Positions 45,726 to 56,815 of a DNA stretch of 64,000 nt are shown one piece after another. The notes under the pieces were generated by a model. That model had not been told where the DNA came from. It worked only from the letters and a program-made list of their open reading frames with translations, and searched no databases. A program made the translations under genes and the position numbers. How positions within the stretch are numbered: position 1 is the first letter of the stretch; every line of letters begins with the position of its first letter. Origin of the DNA: Streptomyces halstedii (GTDB lineage Bacteria > Actinomycetota > Actinomycetes > Streptomycetales > Streptomycetaceae); the NCBI GenBank assembly GCA_000720535.1, contig JOAZ01000031.1:1-64000 (forward strand), in the 5' to 3' direction.

Positions 45726-45741
45726 TCAGACATATGTCTGA
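45726..45741. promoter_or_regulatory. Perfect 16-bp palindrome in the put divergent region
   Basis: TCAGACATATGTCTGA is fully symmetrical and overlaps the first possible ATG of the regulator. It lies 143 bp upstream of the proline dehydrogenase start. A site here would autoregulate the regulator and could control the put operon. Confidence 0.65.
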
Positions 45742-45760
45742 AGGGTGCGAGAATGGCGGG

Positions 45761-46888
45761 GTGAAAGGCGATTACCAGGAGCTGGTCGACGAGATCTCCG
45801 CGCTGCTCGGCGCCCCGGCGACCCTGGAGAACCGCGATTTCGGCCTGGTCGCCTTCGGGGCCCACGACAGCGACGACGACACGGCCATGGACCCGGTCCG
45901 TACGCGCTCGATCCTCACCCGGCGCTCCACCCCGGCCGTCCGGGCCTGGTTCGAGGGCTTCGGCATCACCCGCGCCACCGGCCCGGTCCGCATCCCGGCC
46001 GCCCCGGAGGCCGGTGTCTACCGCGACCGCCTGTGCCTGCCGGTACGCCATCGGGGTGTCGTCCTGGGCTACGTATGGCTGCTCGACACCGAGCCCGGAC
46101 CGCCCGAGGAGCGGCTGGCGGCGGCCATGGAGGTGGCCGCCCGGATCGGGGTGCTGCTCTTCGACGAGGCACGGGCCGGCGCGGACCTCAGCCGCGAGTT
46201 CGCCGCCGCGCTCACCGCGGGGCCGGGCCGGCCCCGCGAGGCGGCGGTGTCCGCCCTGGGTGAGGCCCTCGGCCCGGACGCGGCCGGGCTGCACACCGTG
46301 GTGTGCGTGACCCCGTGGCCGGACGGGCCCCCCTCGGTGCGTACGGTGCCGTCGGCGGCGGCCCTCGCCTCGGTCGAGGGGACCCGGACACCGTCCCTGG
46401 CCGCGCTGGTGCGGCTGCGCTCCCCCGACGCCCAGGACCCGGCGACGGCGGCGGCCGACCGGCTGCGCGCCCTGGCCGGCCCCGGGGCCACGGCGGGGAT
46501 CGCCACCGCCCGGCGCGGTCTGGCGGAGCTGGCCGTCTCCTGGCACGAGGCCGTGTCCGCCGCGCGCGCGGCGGGGGCGGAGTCCCGCTACGGGCCGGTC
46601 GCCGACTGGGCGTCCATCGGGCCGTACCGGCTGCTCACCGCGCTCCCCCGGACACCGGACCCGGTCGCCCGCCCCCTGCTGGCGGGCCCGAACACGGAGC
46701 TGGCCCGCACCGCCGAGGTGTTCCTCGACTGTGCGGGCCAGGCGGGCCGGACGGCGGCCCTGCTGGGCATCCACCGGCAGACGCTCTACTACCGCATCGG
46801 CCGGGTGCAGCAGCTCACCGGCCTCGACCTGGGCGACGGCGAGGACCGGCTGCTGCTGCACATGGCGCTGAAGGCGGCCCGGCTGTAG
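45761..46888 (+). CDS. PucR-family regulator, probable activator of proline catabolism
   Basis: The product of 375 residues (from GTG 45761; 384 if the ATG at 45734 is used) has an N-terminal sensory region, a GGDEF-like middle domain typical of CdaR/PucR, and a C-terminal PucR HTH_30: [36 protein letters not shown]. Divergence from proline dehydrogenase suggests a PutR-like role. I prefer GTG 45761 because the ATG lies inside the palindrome. The stop is followed after eight bases by a 17-bp tandem array. Confidence 0.82.
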   Translation: MKGDYQELVDEISALLGAPATLENRDFGLVAFGAHDSDDDTAMDPVRTRSILTRRSTPAVRAWFEGFGITRATGPVRIPAAPEAGVYRDRLCLPVRHRGVVLGYVWLLDTEPGPPEERLAAAMEVAARIGVLLFDEARAGADLSREFAAALTAGPGRPREAAVSALGEALGPDAAGLHTVVCVTPWPDGPPSVRTVPSAAALASVEGTRTPSLAALVRLRSPDAQDPATAAADRLRALAGPGATAGIATARRGLAELAVSWHEAVSAARAAGAESRYGPVADWASIGPYRLLTALPRTPDPVARPLLAGPNTELARTAEVFLDCAGQAGRTAALLGIHRQTLYYRIGRVQQLTGLDLGDGEDRLLLHMALKAARL

Positions 46889-48594
46889 ACCGGGCCGGTC
46901 CCTGGACAGAGGGTCCCTGGACGGAGTCGGTCCGTGGACCGGGCCGGTCCGTGGGCCGGGCCGGTCCGTGGGCCGGGCCGGTCCGTGGGCCGGGCCGGTC
47001 CGTGGGCCGGGCCGGTCCGTGGGCCGGGCGAGGTCGCGCCGATCTCCTCGGAGATCTCGTTCAGCACCGACTGCGGGATGGTGTCGTCGACGGTGAGGAC
47101 GACCAGCGCCTCGCCGCCCGCGTCCCGGCGCGAGACCTGCATGCCGGCGATGTTCAGCCCGGCCTCACCGAGGATCTTGCCGACCGCGCCGACGACGCCG
47201 GGACGGTCCTCGTACCGCAGGACGACCATGTGGTCGGCGAGCGCCAGGTCCACGTCGTGCTCACCGATGGCGACGATCTTCTGGAGGTGCTTGGGGCCGG
47301 CCAGGGTGCCGGAGACCGCGACCTCCTCGCCGCTGGACAGGGTGCCGCGGACGGTCACCACGTTGCGGTGCTCGGGCGACTCGGAGCTGGTGGTGAGACG
47401 GACCTCGACACCGCGCTCCTGGGCGAAGAGCGGGGCGTTGACGTACGACACGGTCTCGTCCACGACGTCCTCGAACACGCCCTTGAGCGCGGAGAGTTCG
47501 AGCACCTTCACGTCGTGCTGGGTGATCTCCCCGTAGACCTCGACGTCGAGGCGGGCCGCGACCTCGCCGGCCAGCGCGGTGAAGATCCGGCCGAGCTTCT
47601 CGGCGAGCGGCAGTCCGGGACGCACGTCCTCGGCGATGACCCCGCCCTGGACGTTGACCGCGTCCGGGACCAGCTCACCGGCGAGGGCCAGACGGACGGA
47701 CCTGGCGACCGCGATACCGGCCTTCTCCTGCGCCTCGTCGGTGGAGGCGCCCAGGTGCGGGGTGCAGACGACCTGGTCGAACTGGAACAGCGGGGAGTCC
47801 GTGCAGGGCTCCTTGGCGTACACGTCGAGGCCGGCGCCGGCGACGCGGCCCTCCTTGAGGGCGGCGGCCAGCGCCTCCTCGTCGACGATGCCGCCGCGCG
47901 CGGCGTTGACGATCCGCACGGAGGGCTTCACCTTGTGCAGCGCCTCGTCACCGATCAGGCCGAGCGTCTCCGGGGTCTTGGGCAGGTGCACCGTGATGAA
48001 GTCGGCGACCTCCAGCAGCTCGTCCAGGGTGAGGAGCTTGACGCCCATCTGCGCGGCGCGCGCGGGCTGGACGTAGGGGTCGTACGCGACGATCTTCATG
48101 CCGAAGGCCGACATGCGCTGCGCCACCAGGACGCCGATGCGGCCGAGGCCGACGACGCCCAGGACCTTCTCGCTCAGCTCGACACCGGTGTACTTGGACC
48201 GCTTCCACTCGCCGTTCTTCAGCGCGGTGTTGGCCTGCGGGATGTGCCGCGCGGTGGCCACCAGCAGACCGCAGGCCAGCTCGGCGGCGGTGACGATGTT
48301 GGACGTCGGCGCGTTGACGACCATCACACCGGCCTTGGTGGCCGCGGAGACGTCCACGTTGTCCAGGCCGACACCGGCGCGGGCGACGACCTTCAGCTGC
48401 TTCGCCGCGGCGATGGCCTCGGCGTCGACCTTGGTCGCGGAGCGCACCAGGATCGCGTCGACGTCGACGATCGCGGGGAGGAGTTCGGCGCGGTCCGCGC
48501 CGTTGCAGTGCCGGATCTCGAAGTCCGGACCCAGAGCGTCGACCGTGGCGGGCGACAGCTCTTCGGCGATGAGTACGACAGGTTTCGAGCTCAC
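46789..48594 (-). CDS. serA: Phosphoglycerate dehydrogenase with aberrant C-terminus
   Basis: Residues 1-522 are a long-type SerA: Rossmann domain ([18 protein letters not shown]), catalytic Arg/Glu/His regions ([21 protein letters not shown]), the intervening ASB domain (about 320-450), and an ACT domain ([31 protein letters not shown]...). It oxidises 3-phosphoglycerate in serine synthesis. The native end, normally only a few residues past EEIGATSA, is replaced from residue 523 by a 79-residue Pro/Gly/Arg tail. That tail is encoded by the 17-bp repeat array and then by the antisense of the pucR-type gene's 3' end. GTG 48594 follows GAGGA. Confidence 0.9.
   Translation of the reverse strand: MSSKPVVLIAEELSPATVDALGPDFEIRHCNGADRAELLPAIVDVDAILVRSATKVDAEAIAAAKQLKVVARAGVGLDNVDVSAATKAGVMVVNAPTSNIVTAAELACGLLVATARHIPQANTALKNGEWKRSKYTGVELSEKVLGVVGLGRIGVLVAQRMSAFGMKIVAYDPYVQPARAAQMGVKLLTLDELLEVADFITVHLPKTPETLGLIGDEALHKVKPSVRIVNAARGGIVDEEALAAALKEGRVAGAGLDVYAKEPCTDSPLFQFDQVVCTPHLGASTDEAQEKAGIAVARSVRLALAGELVPDAVNVQGGVIAEDVRPGLPLAEKLGRIFTALAGEVAARLDVEVYGEITQHDVKVLELSALKGVFEDVVDETVSYVNAPLFAQERGVEVRLTTSSESPEHRNVVTVRGTLSSGEEVAVSGTLAGPKHLQKIVAIGEHDVDLALADHMVVLRYEDRPGVVGAVGKILGEAGLNIAGMQVSRRDAGGEALVVLTVDDTIPQSVLNEISEEIGATSPGPRTGPAHGPARPTDRPGPRTGPAHGPARSTDRLRPGTLCPGTGPVYSRAAFSAMCSSSRSSPSPRSRPVSCCTRPMR
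46897..47029. repeat. 17-bp tandem repeat array between pucR-type gene and serA
   Basis: Two degenerate units (46897-46911, 46912-46928) are followed by six units of GGTCCGTGGRCCGGGCC starting at 46929, 46946, 46963, 46980, 46997 and 47014 (the last lacks one base). The array begins eight bases after the pucR-type stop and ends inside the serA reading frame. Neighbouring units are identical, a sign of recent expansion. Confidence 0.95.
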
Positions 48595-48770
48595 GTGTGT
48601 CCTCACAAGTCCAGTGCGGACGGCCGTCCCGACGGCCGCAGGCGGTGGAGGGGCTAGCCGCGTGGAAGACGCACGACACTGTGGGCCCTGACGCGTATGT
48701 GTGTGGAGCAGTCTAGTCATGCGGCCGGGCCAGATCTGCGCCCCGGTGGAAGGATCACCCGCACGGGGCG

Positions 48771-48800
48771 GACGGTGCCGTACAGAAGTACGGCACCGTC
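48771..48800 (-). terminator. Terminator of ilvC
   Basis: A perfect 13-bp stem (48771-48783 with 48788-48800) and a 4-nt loop lie between the ilvC stop (48882) and serA. The rest of the 287-bp gap shows further GC hairpins only. Confidence 0.85.
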
Positions 48801-48881
48801 TCCTGCCGCCGTCCCGGCCCCGCAGTGACACGGGGCGGGCGGCCCGGAGGCGGGCCCGTGAGGACCCGCCCCCGGTGGGGC

Positions 48882-49988
<1,107 letters not shown>

Positions 49989-50516
49989 CTACGCCGAGCG
50001 GTCGAGCGCGCGCAGGGAACGGTCGGTGATCGAGCGCGCGCCGCGCCCTATGGCGATGGTGCCGGACTGGACCAGCTCCTTGATGCCGAAGGGTTCGAGC
50101 ATCCTGAGCATGGCCTCCAGCTTGTCGGCGCCCCCGGTCGCCTCGATCGTGACCGCCTCCGGGGAGACGTCCACGGTCTTGGCGCGGAACAGCTGGACGA
50201 TCTCGACGATCTGGGAACGCGTCTCGTTGTCGGCGCGGACCTTCACCAGGACGAGCTCCCGCTGGATCGCGGCGGAGGGCTCGAGTTCGACGATCTTGAG
50301 GACGTTGACCAGCTTGTTGAGCTGCTTGGTCACCTGCTCCAGGGGCAGGCCCTCGACATTGACCACAATGGTGATGCGGGAGATGTCGGGATGTTCGGTG
50401 GTACCGACGGCGAGCGAGTCGATGTTGAACCCGCGCCGGGAGAACAGGGCCGTGATCCTGGCGAGGACACCGGGCTTGTTCTCGACCAGGACGGAGAGCG
50501 TGTGCTTGGTGGACAT
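49989..50516 (-). CDS. ilvN: Acetolactate synthase regulatory subunit
   Basis: This 175-residue protein has an N-terminal ACT domain (HTLSVLVENKPGVLARITALFSRRGFNIDSLAVG) that binds the inhibitor valine, and a C-terminal domain from about residue 80 (RELVLVKVRADNETRSQIVEIVQLFRAK). It stimulates IlvB and confers feedback inhibition. It follows ilvB by 22 bases. Confidence 0.96.
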   Translation of the reverse strand: MSTKHTLSVLVENKPGVLARITALFSRRGFNIDSLAVGTTEHPDISRITIVVNVEGLPLEQVTKQLNKLVNVLKIVELEPSAAIQRELVLVKVRADNETRSQIVEIVQLFRAKTVDVSPEAVTIEATGGADKLEAMLRMLEPFGIKELVQSGTIAIGRGARSITDRSLRALDRSA

Positions 50517-50538
50517 GGAGTCGGTCTCTCTCTGTCTC

Positions 50539-52404
50539 TCAGTCGTCTTCGTTGTCGCCGAAGTCGGGGCGGACGCCGCGGGCGGCCATGACCTCGTCGT
50601 TGGAGGTGCCGGCGGCGACCATCGGCCACACCATGGCGTCCTCGTGGACGATGAAGTCGATGACGACCGGGCGGTCGTTGATCGCGTTGGCCTCCGCGAT
50701 GACCTTGTCCAGGTCCGCGGGGTCCTCGCAGCGGATCGCGTGGCACCCCATGGCCTCGGACAGCTTGACGAAGTCCGGGACGCGGGTGCCCTTGGCCGGG
50801 ACGCCGTCCGTGTCCGCGCCGGAGTGCAGCACGGTGTTGGAGTAGCGCTGGTTGTAGAAGAGGGTCTGCCACTGGCGGACCATTCCGAGGGCGCCGTTGT
50901 TGATGATGGCGACCTTGATCGGGATGTTGTTGAGCGCGCAGGTGGTGAGTTCCTGGTTGGTCATCTGGAAGCAGCCGTCGCCGTCGATCGCCCAGACCGT
51001 GCGGTCCGGCATGCCGGCCTTGGCGCCCATCGCGGCGGGGACCGCGTAGCCCATCGTCCCGGCGCCGCCGGAGTTCAGCCAGGTGGCGGGCTGCTCGTAC
51101 TCGATGAAGTGCGAGGCCCACATCTGGTGCTGGCCGACGCCCGCCGCGAAGACGGTTCCCTCGGGGGCGAGTTGGCCGATGCGCTGGATGACCTGCTGCG
51201 GGGAGAGGCTGCCGTCCTCGGGCAGGTCGTAGCCGACCGGGTAGGTCGCGCGCCAGCGGTCGAGGTCCTTCCACCAGTCCGCGTACCGCGTCCGGGCGGC
51301 CTCGCCCTGGCGCCCCTCGGTGTGCTCGGCCTGGACGGCCTGGACGAGGTCGGCGATGACCTCGCGGGCGTCGCCGACGATCGGCACGTCGGCGGCGCGG
51401 TTCTTGCCGATCTCGGCCGGGTCGATGTCGGCGTGGACGATCTTGGCGTACGGGGCGAAGCTGTCCAGCTTGCCGGTGACCCGGTCGTCGAAGCGGGCCC
51501 CGAGCGCGACGATCAGGTCGGCCTTCTGGAGCGCGGTGACGGCGGTGACCGAACCGTGCATGCCGGGCATCCCCACGTGCAGCCGGTGGCTGTCGGGGAA
51601 GGCGCCGAGCGCCATCAGGGTGGTGGTGACGGGCGCTCCGGTGAGCTCGGCCAGGACCTTGAGCTCGGCGGTGGCGCCGGCCTTGAGGACACCGCCGCCG
51701 ACGTACAGCACGGGGCGCTGGGCCTGGGTGATGAGCTTGGCCGCCTCGCGGATCTGCTTGGCGTGCGGCTTGGTGACCGGGCGGTAGCCGGGCAGGTCCA
51801 TGGCCGGGGGCCAGCTGAAGGAGGTCTTCGCCTGGAGGGCGTCCTTGGCGATGTCCACCAGGACCGGTCCCGGGCGGCCGGTGGAGGCGATGTGGAAGGC
51901 CTCCGCGATGGTGTGGGCGATGTCCTCGGCGCGGGTGACCAGGAAGTTGTGCTTGGTGATCGGCATGGTGATGCCGCAGATGTCGGCTTCCTGGAAGGCG
52001 TCCGTGCCGATGGCGGCGGAGGCCACCTGACCGGTGATCGCGACCAGGGGCACGGAGTCCATGGCCGCGTCCGCGATCGGGGTGACCAGGTTGGTGGCGC
52101 CGGGACCCGAGGTGACCATGCAGACACCGACCTTGCCGGTGGCCTGGGCGTAGCCGGTGGCGGCGTGGCCGGCGCCCTGCTCGTGGCGGACCAGGATGTG
52201 GCGGACCCGGGTGGAGTCCATCAGCGGGTCGTAGGCCGGCAGGATGCAGCCACCGGGGAGGCCGAATACGGTGTCGGCCCCGACTTCCTCAAGAGAACGG
52301 ATGAGGGACTGCGCGCCCGTGAGGTGCTCGACGGAGGCGGAGGACGGTCCGCCGTTACGGGCCCGCGGCTGCGGGTGCTGGGCCCCGGTTGCCTGCTCGG
52401 TCAT
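50539..52404 (-). CDS. ilvB: Acetolactate synthase catalytic subunit
   Basis: This 621-residue ThDP enzyme has [14 protein letters not shown] and [35 protein letters not shown] (catalytic Glu), the FAD/middle domain, and the ThDP motif [31 protein letters not shown]. It makes acetolactate or acetohydroxybutyrate. ATG 52404 directly follows a GTG; ribosome binding is weak. Transcription should start upstream of the leader peptide at 52552-52593, with TTGACA at 52625-52630 a likely -35, inside the end of the neighbouring gene. Confidence 0.96.
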   Translation of the reverse strand: MTEQATGAQHPQPRARNGGPSSASVEHLTGAQSLIRSLEEVGADTVFGLPGGCILPAYDPLMDSTRVRHILVRHEQGAGHAATGYAQATGKVGVCMVTSGPGATNLVTPIADAAMDSVPLVAITGQVASAAIGTDAFQEADICGITMPITKHNFLVTRAEDIAHTIAEAFHIASTGRPGPVLVDIAKDALQAKTSFSWPPAMDLPGYRPVTKPHAKQIREAAKLITQAQRPVLYVGGGVLKAGATAELKVLAELTGAPVTTTLMALGAFPDSHRLHVGMPGMHGSVTAVTALQKADLIVALGARFDDRVTGKLDSFAPYAKIVHADIDPAEIGKNRAADVPIVGDAREVIADLVQAVQAEHTEGRQGEAARTRYADWWKDLDRWRATYPVGYDLPEDGSLSPQQVIQRIGQLAPEGTVFAAGVGQHQMWASHFIEYEQPATWLNSGGAGTMGYAVPAAMGAKAGMPDRTVWAIDGDGCFQMTNQELTTCALNNIPIKVAIINNGALGMVRQWQTLFYNQRYSNTVLHSGADTDGVPAKGTRVPDFVKLSEAMGCHAIRCEDPADLDKVIAEANAINDRPVVIDFIVHEDAMVWPMVAAGTSNDEVMAARGVRPDFGDNEDD

Positions 52405-52473
52405 CACATTCTCTTCTCGAAGCTGGTGTTCATGCGGGGTGTTTTATGGTGTTTTGAGAAGTACCGGTGCAAC

Positions 52474-52507
52474 AAAAAACCCCTCGTGCCGTGAGGCAAG
52501 CGAGGGG
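52474..52507 (-). terminator. Attenuator of ilvB
   Basis: Minus-strand stem CCCCTCG/CGAGGGG with an inner TGCC/GGCA helix, followed by six T, lies 44 nt after the leader stop and 69 nt before ilvB. Confidence 0.9.
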
Positions 52508-52551
52508 AGCGCGCCGGTAAGGTCTGCGGGGTGTCCATGAGTGACCCTGCT

Positions 52552-52593
52552 TCAGCCGACGCGCTTTCCAAGTACGAGAATTCGGGTGCGCAT
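52552..52593 (-). CDS. ilvB leader peptide (13 aa)
   Basis: The frame encodes MRTRILVLGKRVG, with Ile, Leu, Val, Leu and a further Val codon, the three end products of the pathway. GGAGAGAGG lies upstream. The peptide precedes the terminator by 44 nt, the classical arrangement for ribosome-mediated attenuation described for streptomycete ilv operons. Confidence 0.88.
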   Translation of the reverse strand: MRTRILVLGKRVG

Positions 52594-52626
52594 GGCATTG
52601 ACCCTCTCTCCGGGGCGCCCGCGGTG

Positions 52627-55452
52627 TCAAGTGGGTGGGACGGGCGTCTCATCATGTGAACGCCCCTGGAGCGGGATCCAGCCGCCCGCCAGCACGGGCC
52701 GCGCCGTCGGCCCGCCGCCCGCGACGGGGAACCGGCCCCGGGCCAGGGCCCGCCGCAGCCGGTACTCGTCCACGGGCCCGGAGAACGCCGCCCCCTGGCC
52801 GTGGGTGCACCCCATGGCGCGGAGCGCGCGTGCCTGTTCGGGGCCGTCCACCCCGTCGGCGACGGACTGCATCCCGAGGTCGCAGGCGATCCGCAGGAGG
52901 CCGCTGGTGATCTTGTGCAGCCGCGCCGACTCCACGACCCCGTCCACGAGGTTCCGGTCCAGCTTGAGCACGTCCACGGGGAGCCTGCGCAGGGCGTTGA
53001 CCGCGGCGTAGCCGTTGCCGAAGCCGTCGAGCGCGATCCGTACGCCGAGTCTGCGCAGGGCGACCAGCCGTTGTTCCAGGTCGTCGAAGGAGACCCGGGG
53101 GTCGTGGTCGGCCACCTCGATCATCAGGGCGCCGGAGGGCAGTCCGTGCCGGGTGAGGAGGGCTTCGACCGAACCGCGGGGCAGCGCCCGGTCCAGCAGC
53201 CGGCCGGCCGAGACCCGCACGGAGACGGAGACCGGGTGCCCGGCCCTGGCCCGGTCGGCGGCCTGCTCCACGGCCTCCTCCAGCAGCCAGCTCCCCAGCT
53301 CGGCGGCACGGTCGCTGTCCCCGGCCACCCGGAGGAACTCGGCCGGGGTGAACAGGATGCCCTGGGAGGAGCGCCAGCGCGCCTGTGCGGCGACGGCCGC
53401 GACCGTGCCGCTGGCGAGGTGGACGACCGGCTGGTGCAGCAGGGCGAACTCGCCGTCGCGCACGGCCGTGCGCAGCCTCGCCGCCAGCTCGGAGCGCCGG
53501 ACGACCTCGGCCTGCATCTGGGGCGCGTACAGCTCGACCCGGTCCTTGCCGGCGGCCTTGGCGCGGTACATGGCCAGGTCGGCGTTGCGCATGAGGTCCT
53601 TGGGGGTGATGGCCCCCTCGGCGAAGGCGACGCCGATGGAGGCGGCCACCCGGACCTCTCCGCCGCTGATCCGGTACGGCTGGGAGAGCGTGAGGCGCAG
53701 CCGCTCGGCGATCTCGTGGACCTGGTACTCGCGGGCGGCCTGGTCGCGGGTGCCGTCACCGACGATGAGCGCCGCGAACTCGTCGCCGCCCAGGCGCGCG
53801 GCGGTGTCCCAGGCGCGCACCGACTCCTGGAGCCTGCGGGCGGCCTGGACGAGCAGCTCGTCGCCCGCCTGGTGCCCGACGGTGTCGTTGACCGCCTTGA
53901 ATCCGTCGAGGTCGATGAAGAGCACCGCGGTGCCCTGGTCGCCGGAGCGCCGTCCGCCGAGGGCCTGGGTGACCCGGGCGGTGAACAGGGCGCGGTTGGG
54001 CAGGTCGGTGAGCGGGTCGTGCTCGGCGTTGTGCCGCAACTGCTCCTGGAGCCGCACCCGCTCGCTGACGTCCCGGCTGTTGAGCAGCAGCCCGCCCTGG
54101 TGGCGGTTGACGGTGGACTCGACGTGCAGCCACGCGCCGGTGCCCGACCTGAAGCGGCACTCGATGCGGGTGCTGGGCACCTCACGGGGCGGGGCGGCCA
54201 GGAATCTGCGTACCTCGTGGAAGACCGGGCCGAGGTCGTCCGGGTGGATGATCGAGGGGAGTTCGGTGCCGACGAGGTCTTCCGCGGGGCGCCCGTAGAC
54301 CCCGGCGGCGGCCGGGCTGACGTAGCGCAGCACCCCGGTGGATTCCGCGATCATGATGACGTCGCTGGAGCCCTGCACCAGGGAACGGAAGTGGTTCTCC
54401 TTCTGGGCCAGCTCCTGGGTGAGCGCGATGTTGTCCAGGAGCATGATGGCCTGGCGGACGACCAGGGCGAGCACGACCGCGCAGCCGGTGACGATCACGA
54501 CCCGGTCGGGCCGGCGCCCGTCCACCACGCTGTACAGGATGCCGAGGGTGCAGACGGCCGCCGCCAGATACGGGGTGAGGGCGGCCAGGGACCCGGTGAT
54601 GGGGCGGCTCGCGCTCCGGGCGGCGCGGCCGGTGCGGACAGCGTTGTCCAGCCCGCGCCGGACGCCCCAGGGGGCGTACGCGAGGAGCAGCGACCCGGCG
54701 AACCAGCCCGCGTCGAGCAACTGGCCGGAGCGGTAGGCCGAGCGCAGCAGCGGCGAGGTGAACAGGGCGTCGCACAGCACCGTCAGGGCGAGCCCGGCGA
54801 TGGCGGTGTTCACCGCCGAGCGGTTCACGCTGATCCGGCGGAAGTGCAGGGCCAGCACCATGGAGACGAGCACGATGTCGAGCAGCGGGTAGGCGAGCGA
54901 GAGCGCGGCTCTGGCGACGCTCTCTCCCTCGGCGTTGGCCATGTGGGCGGTGTGCGCGAGCGCGAGGCTCCAGGAGAGCGTCAGCAGCGATCCGCCGATC
55001 AGCCAGGCGTCCAGCGCCAGGCAGACCCAGCCGGCCCGGTTCACCGGCCGTTTGGCGAGGACGAGCAGGCCGACGATGGCCGGGGGCGCGAAGCAGAGGA
55101 AGAAGAGGTCGGCGAGGGACGGGGAGGGCACGGGACGGCTCAGCACCACCTCGTACCACCCCCAGACCGCGTTTCCGCCGGCCGCCATCGCGGAGGAGAG
55201 CGAGAACAGCAGCCAGGCGGGCCTGAGCCGGCTGTCGCTGCGGCGCGCGTAGACGAAGCAGGAGACGGCGGCGATCAGCGCGGCGAGGCTGAGGCCGAAG
55301 TCGCCCATGAAGAGCGCCACTCCGGTGGACCCCCAGCCGATGCCCGCGCCGACCGCGTAGGCGGCGCAGACCAGGGCGAGGAGGAGTTGGGAGCGCAGGC
55401 CCGAGCTCCGGCCGGGGACCGGCTTGGAGAGCAGGGCCGCGAGGGCGCTCAC
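52627..55452 (-). CDS. Membrane GGDEF/EAL cyclic-di-GMP protein with degenerate EAL
   Basis: This 941-residue protein has about ten membrane helices (residues 20-340), a PAS domain (about 355-470), a GGDEF domain (about 480-645) with an intact ARLGGDEFAALIV, and an EAL-like domain (about 660-905). In the EAL domain key motifs are altered: AAQARW replaces E-A-L-xRW, DGFGNGYAA replaces DDFGTGYSS, and ADGVD replaces AEGVE. I infer active c-di-GMP synthesis and a lost hydrolase. Its place beside ilvB fits an S. coelicolor GGDEF-EAL orthologue. GTG 55452 has GGGGAG upstream. Its 3' end contains the ilvB promoter region. Confidence 0.88.
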   Translation of the reverse strand: MSALAALLSKPVPGRSSGLRSQLLLALVCAAYAVGAGIGWGSTGVALFMGDFGLSLAALIAAVSCFVYARRSDSRLRPAWLLFSLSSAMAAGGNAVWGWYEVVLSRPVPSPSLADLFFLCFAPPAIVGLLVLAKRPVNRAGWVCLALDAWLIGGSLLTLSWSLALAHTAHMANAEGESVARAALSLAYPLLDIVLVSMVLALHFRRISVNRSAVNTAIAGLALTVLCDALFTSPLLRSAYRSGQLLDAGWFAGSLLLAYAPWGVRRGLDNAVRTGRAARSASRPITGSLAALTPYLAAAVCTLGILYSVVDGRRPDRVVIVTGCAVVLALVVRQAIMLLDNIALTQELAQKENHFRSLVQGSSDVIMIAESTGVLRYVSPAAAGVYGRPAEDLVGTELPSIIHPDDLGPVFHEVRRFLAAPPREVPSTRIECRFRSGTGAWLHVESTVNRHQGGLLLNSRDVSERVRLQEQLRHNAEHDPLTDLPNRALFTARVTQALGGRRSGDQGTAVLFIDLDGFKAVNDTVGHQAGDELLVQAARRLQESVRAWDTAARLGGDEFAALIVGDGTRDQAAREYQVHEIAERLRLTLSQPYRISGGEVRVAASIGVAFAEGAITPKDLMRNADLAMYRAKAAGKDRVELYAPQMQAEVVRRSELAARLRTAVRDGEFALLHQPVVHLASGTVAAVAAQARWRSSQGILFTPAEFLRVAGDSDRAAELGSWLLEEAVEQAADRARAGHPVSVSVRVSAGRLLDRALPRGSVEALLTRHGLPSGALMIEVADHDPRVSFDDLEQRLVALRRLGVRIALDGFGNGYAAVNALRRLPVDVLKLDRNLVDGVVESARLHKITSGLLRIACDLGMQSVADGVDGPEQARALRAMGCTHGQGAAFSGPVDEYRLRRALARGRFPVAGGGPTARPVLAGGWIPLQGRSHDETPVPPT

Positions 55453-55715
55453 CGGAGGACTCCCCCGGACCGGACCGGCGCCCTCGGCACGTCCGCCCGC
55501 ACCACCGCGCGTGGGCGCGCACGCCCGCGGCGCGGCGCCGGATCACCTCTCCACTGGCCGTGCATCGCCCGTCGCCCCCTCGTGTTCCACTCCCGCCCGG
55601 CGCCGCCCCTTCCACGACGCCGCCCCCTCCTGGACGATACACCAGAACGGTCACTCAGGGCCATAAGATCTCTACGCTCCGTTACCACCTGCGGTGTTGG
55701 CCGCGCGACGGGTGC

Positions 55716-55740
55716 GACCGGGCCGGTCCACGGCCCGGTC
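55716..55740 (-). terminator. Terminator of the hydroxyacid dehydrogenase gene
   Basis: A perfect 9-bp stem (55716-55724 with 55732-55740) and a 7-nt loop overlap the stop codon of the dehydrogenase gene. The remaining gap back to 55453 should hold the GGDEF/EAL promoter, but no clear hexamers are seen. Confidence 0.6.
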
Positions 55741-56719
55741 AGCCGGTGGTGAGCACCAGGTTGTCGAGCGGCTCCCCCGCCGCGAACCGGGACAGCTGTC
55801 CGGCCAGCAGTCGCTTCGCCCGGGGCAGGAACGCCGAGGTGGAGCCGCCCACATGGGGGGTGATCAGGACGTGGGGAGCATGCCAGAGCGGATGACCCGC
55901 GGGCAGGGGTTCCGGATCGGTGACGTCCAGGGCGGCGCGCAGCCGGCCGGACGTGAGTTCGGCCAGCAGGGCTTCGGTGTCCACGACCGGGCCGCGCGCC
56001 ACGTTCACGAGCAGCGCCCCGTCCCGCATCGCGGCGAGGAACTCTGCCCCGACCAGCCCTTGTGTGGAGGCGTTCAGCGGGGTGGTCAGCACGACGACGT
56101 CCGCGTCGGGCAGGAGCGCGGGCAGCGCGTCGAGCGCGTGTACGGGGCCGCGCGCGGTTGTCCGGGCGGAGCGCGCGACGCGCGCCACCCGCGCGCACTC
56201 GAAGGGTTCGAGCCGGTCCTCGACGGCCGCGCCGATCGATCCGTAGCCGACGATCAGTACGGACTTGTCGGCGAGCGCGGGGTAGAAGCCCGACCGCCAC
56301 TCCTCGTCGTCCTGACCGCGCGTGAAGCCGGGGAACCCGCGCAGCGAGGCGAGGATCAGGGCGACGGCGAGTTCCGCGGTCGACGCCTCGTGCACGCCCT
56401 TGGCGTTGCACAGCCGCACCCCGGTGTGCAGCCCGACGAGGCCCGGCTGCACGTGGTCGACGCCGGCGGAGAGGGTCTGCACGACCTGTACGGCACCCAT
56501 GTGTTCCAGCGGCCGGACCGCGACCTCGGCTCCCGCCAGGTACGGAACGACGTAGAACGCGCATTCGGCGGGGTCCGCGGGGTAGTCCTCGCCACCGTTC
56601 CAGAAGCGGTAGTTGAGACCCTCGGGAAGTCCGTCGATCTCCTCGGCGGGGATCGGCAGCCATACGTCGGGGGCGGTCGCGGGGGTCGGGGCCGGGCTCG
56701 GAGCCGCTGTCGAAGTCAT
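55739..56719 (-). CDS. D-2-hydroxyacid dehydrogenase family protein
   Basis: This 326-residue protein has the NAD motif VLIVGYGSIGAAVEDRLEPFE, VVVLTTPLNASTQGLVGAEFLAAMRDGALLVNVARGPVVDTEAL (catalytic Arg in the NVARG region, Glu in TDPEPLP) and TPHVGG with the catalytic His. It resembles glyoxylate/hydroxypyruvate reductase-like enzymes. The substrate is unknown. ATG 56719 was chosen because further in-frame sequence overlaps the divergent aldo/keto reductase gene. Confidence 0.88.
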   Translation of the reverse strand: MTSTAAPSPAPTPATAPDVWLPIPAEEIDGLPEGLNYRFWNGGEDYPADPAECAFYVVPYLAGAEVAVRPLEHMGAVQVVQTLSAGVDHVQPGLVGLHTGVRLCNAKGVHEASTAELAVALILASLRGFPGFTRGQDDEEWRSGFYPALADKSVLIVGYGSIGAAVEDRLEPFECARVARVARSARTTARGPVHALDALPALLPDADVVVLTTPLNASTQGLVGAEFLAAMRDGALLVNVARGPVVDTEALLAELTSGRLRAALDVTDPEPLPAGHPLWHAPHVLITPHVGGSTSAFLPRAKRLLAGQLSRFAAGEPLDNLVLTTG

Positions 56720-56815
56720 GGTCAGGAGGCTATGCGAAGGGCGCGGAACGGCAGAGGTTACTTTTGAGGATGCGGTGGTGGTCCTGCGAGACGGGGCCGA
56801 GGGAGGGTTCGGGGA

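Noticed and set aside
46929-47029. Short regularly repeated units that could suggest a CRISPR array
   Set aside because: Units of 17 bp are directly adjacent with no spacers, and no cas genes are present; it is a simple tandem repeat.
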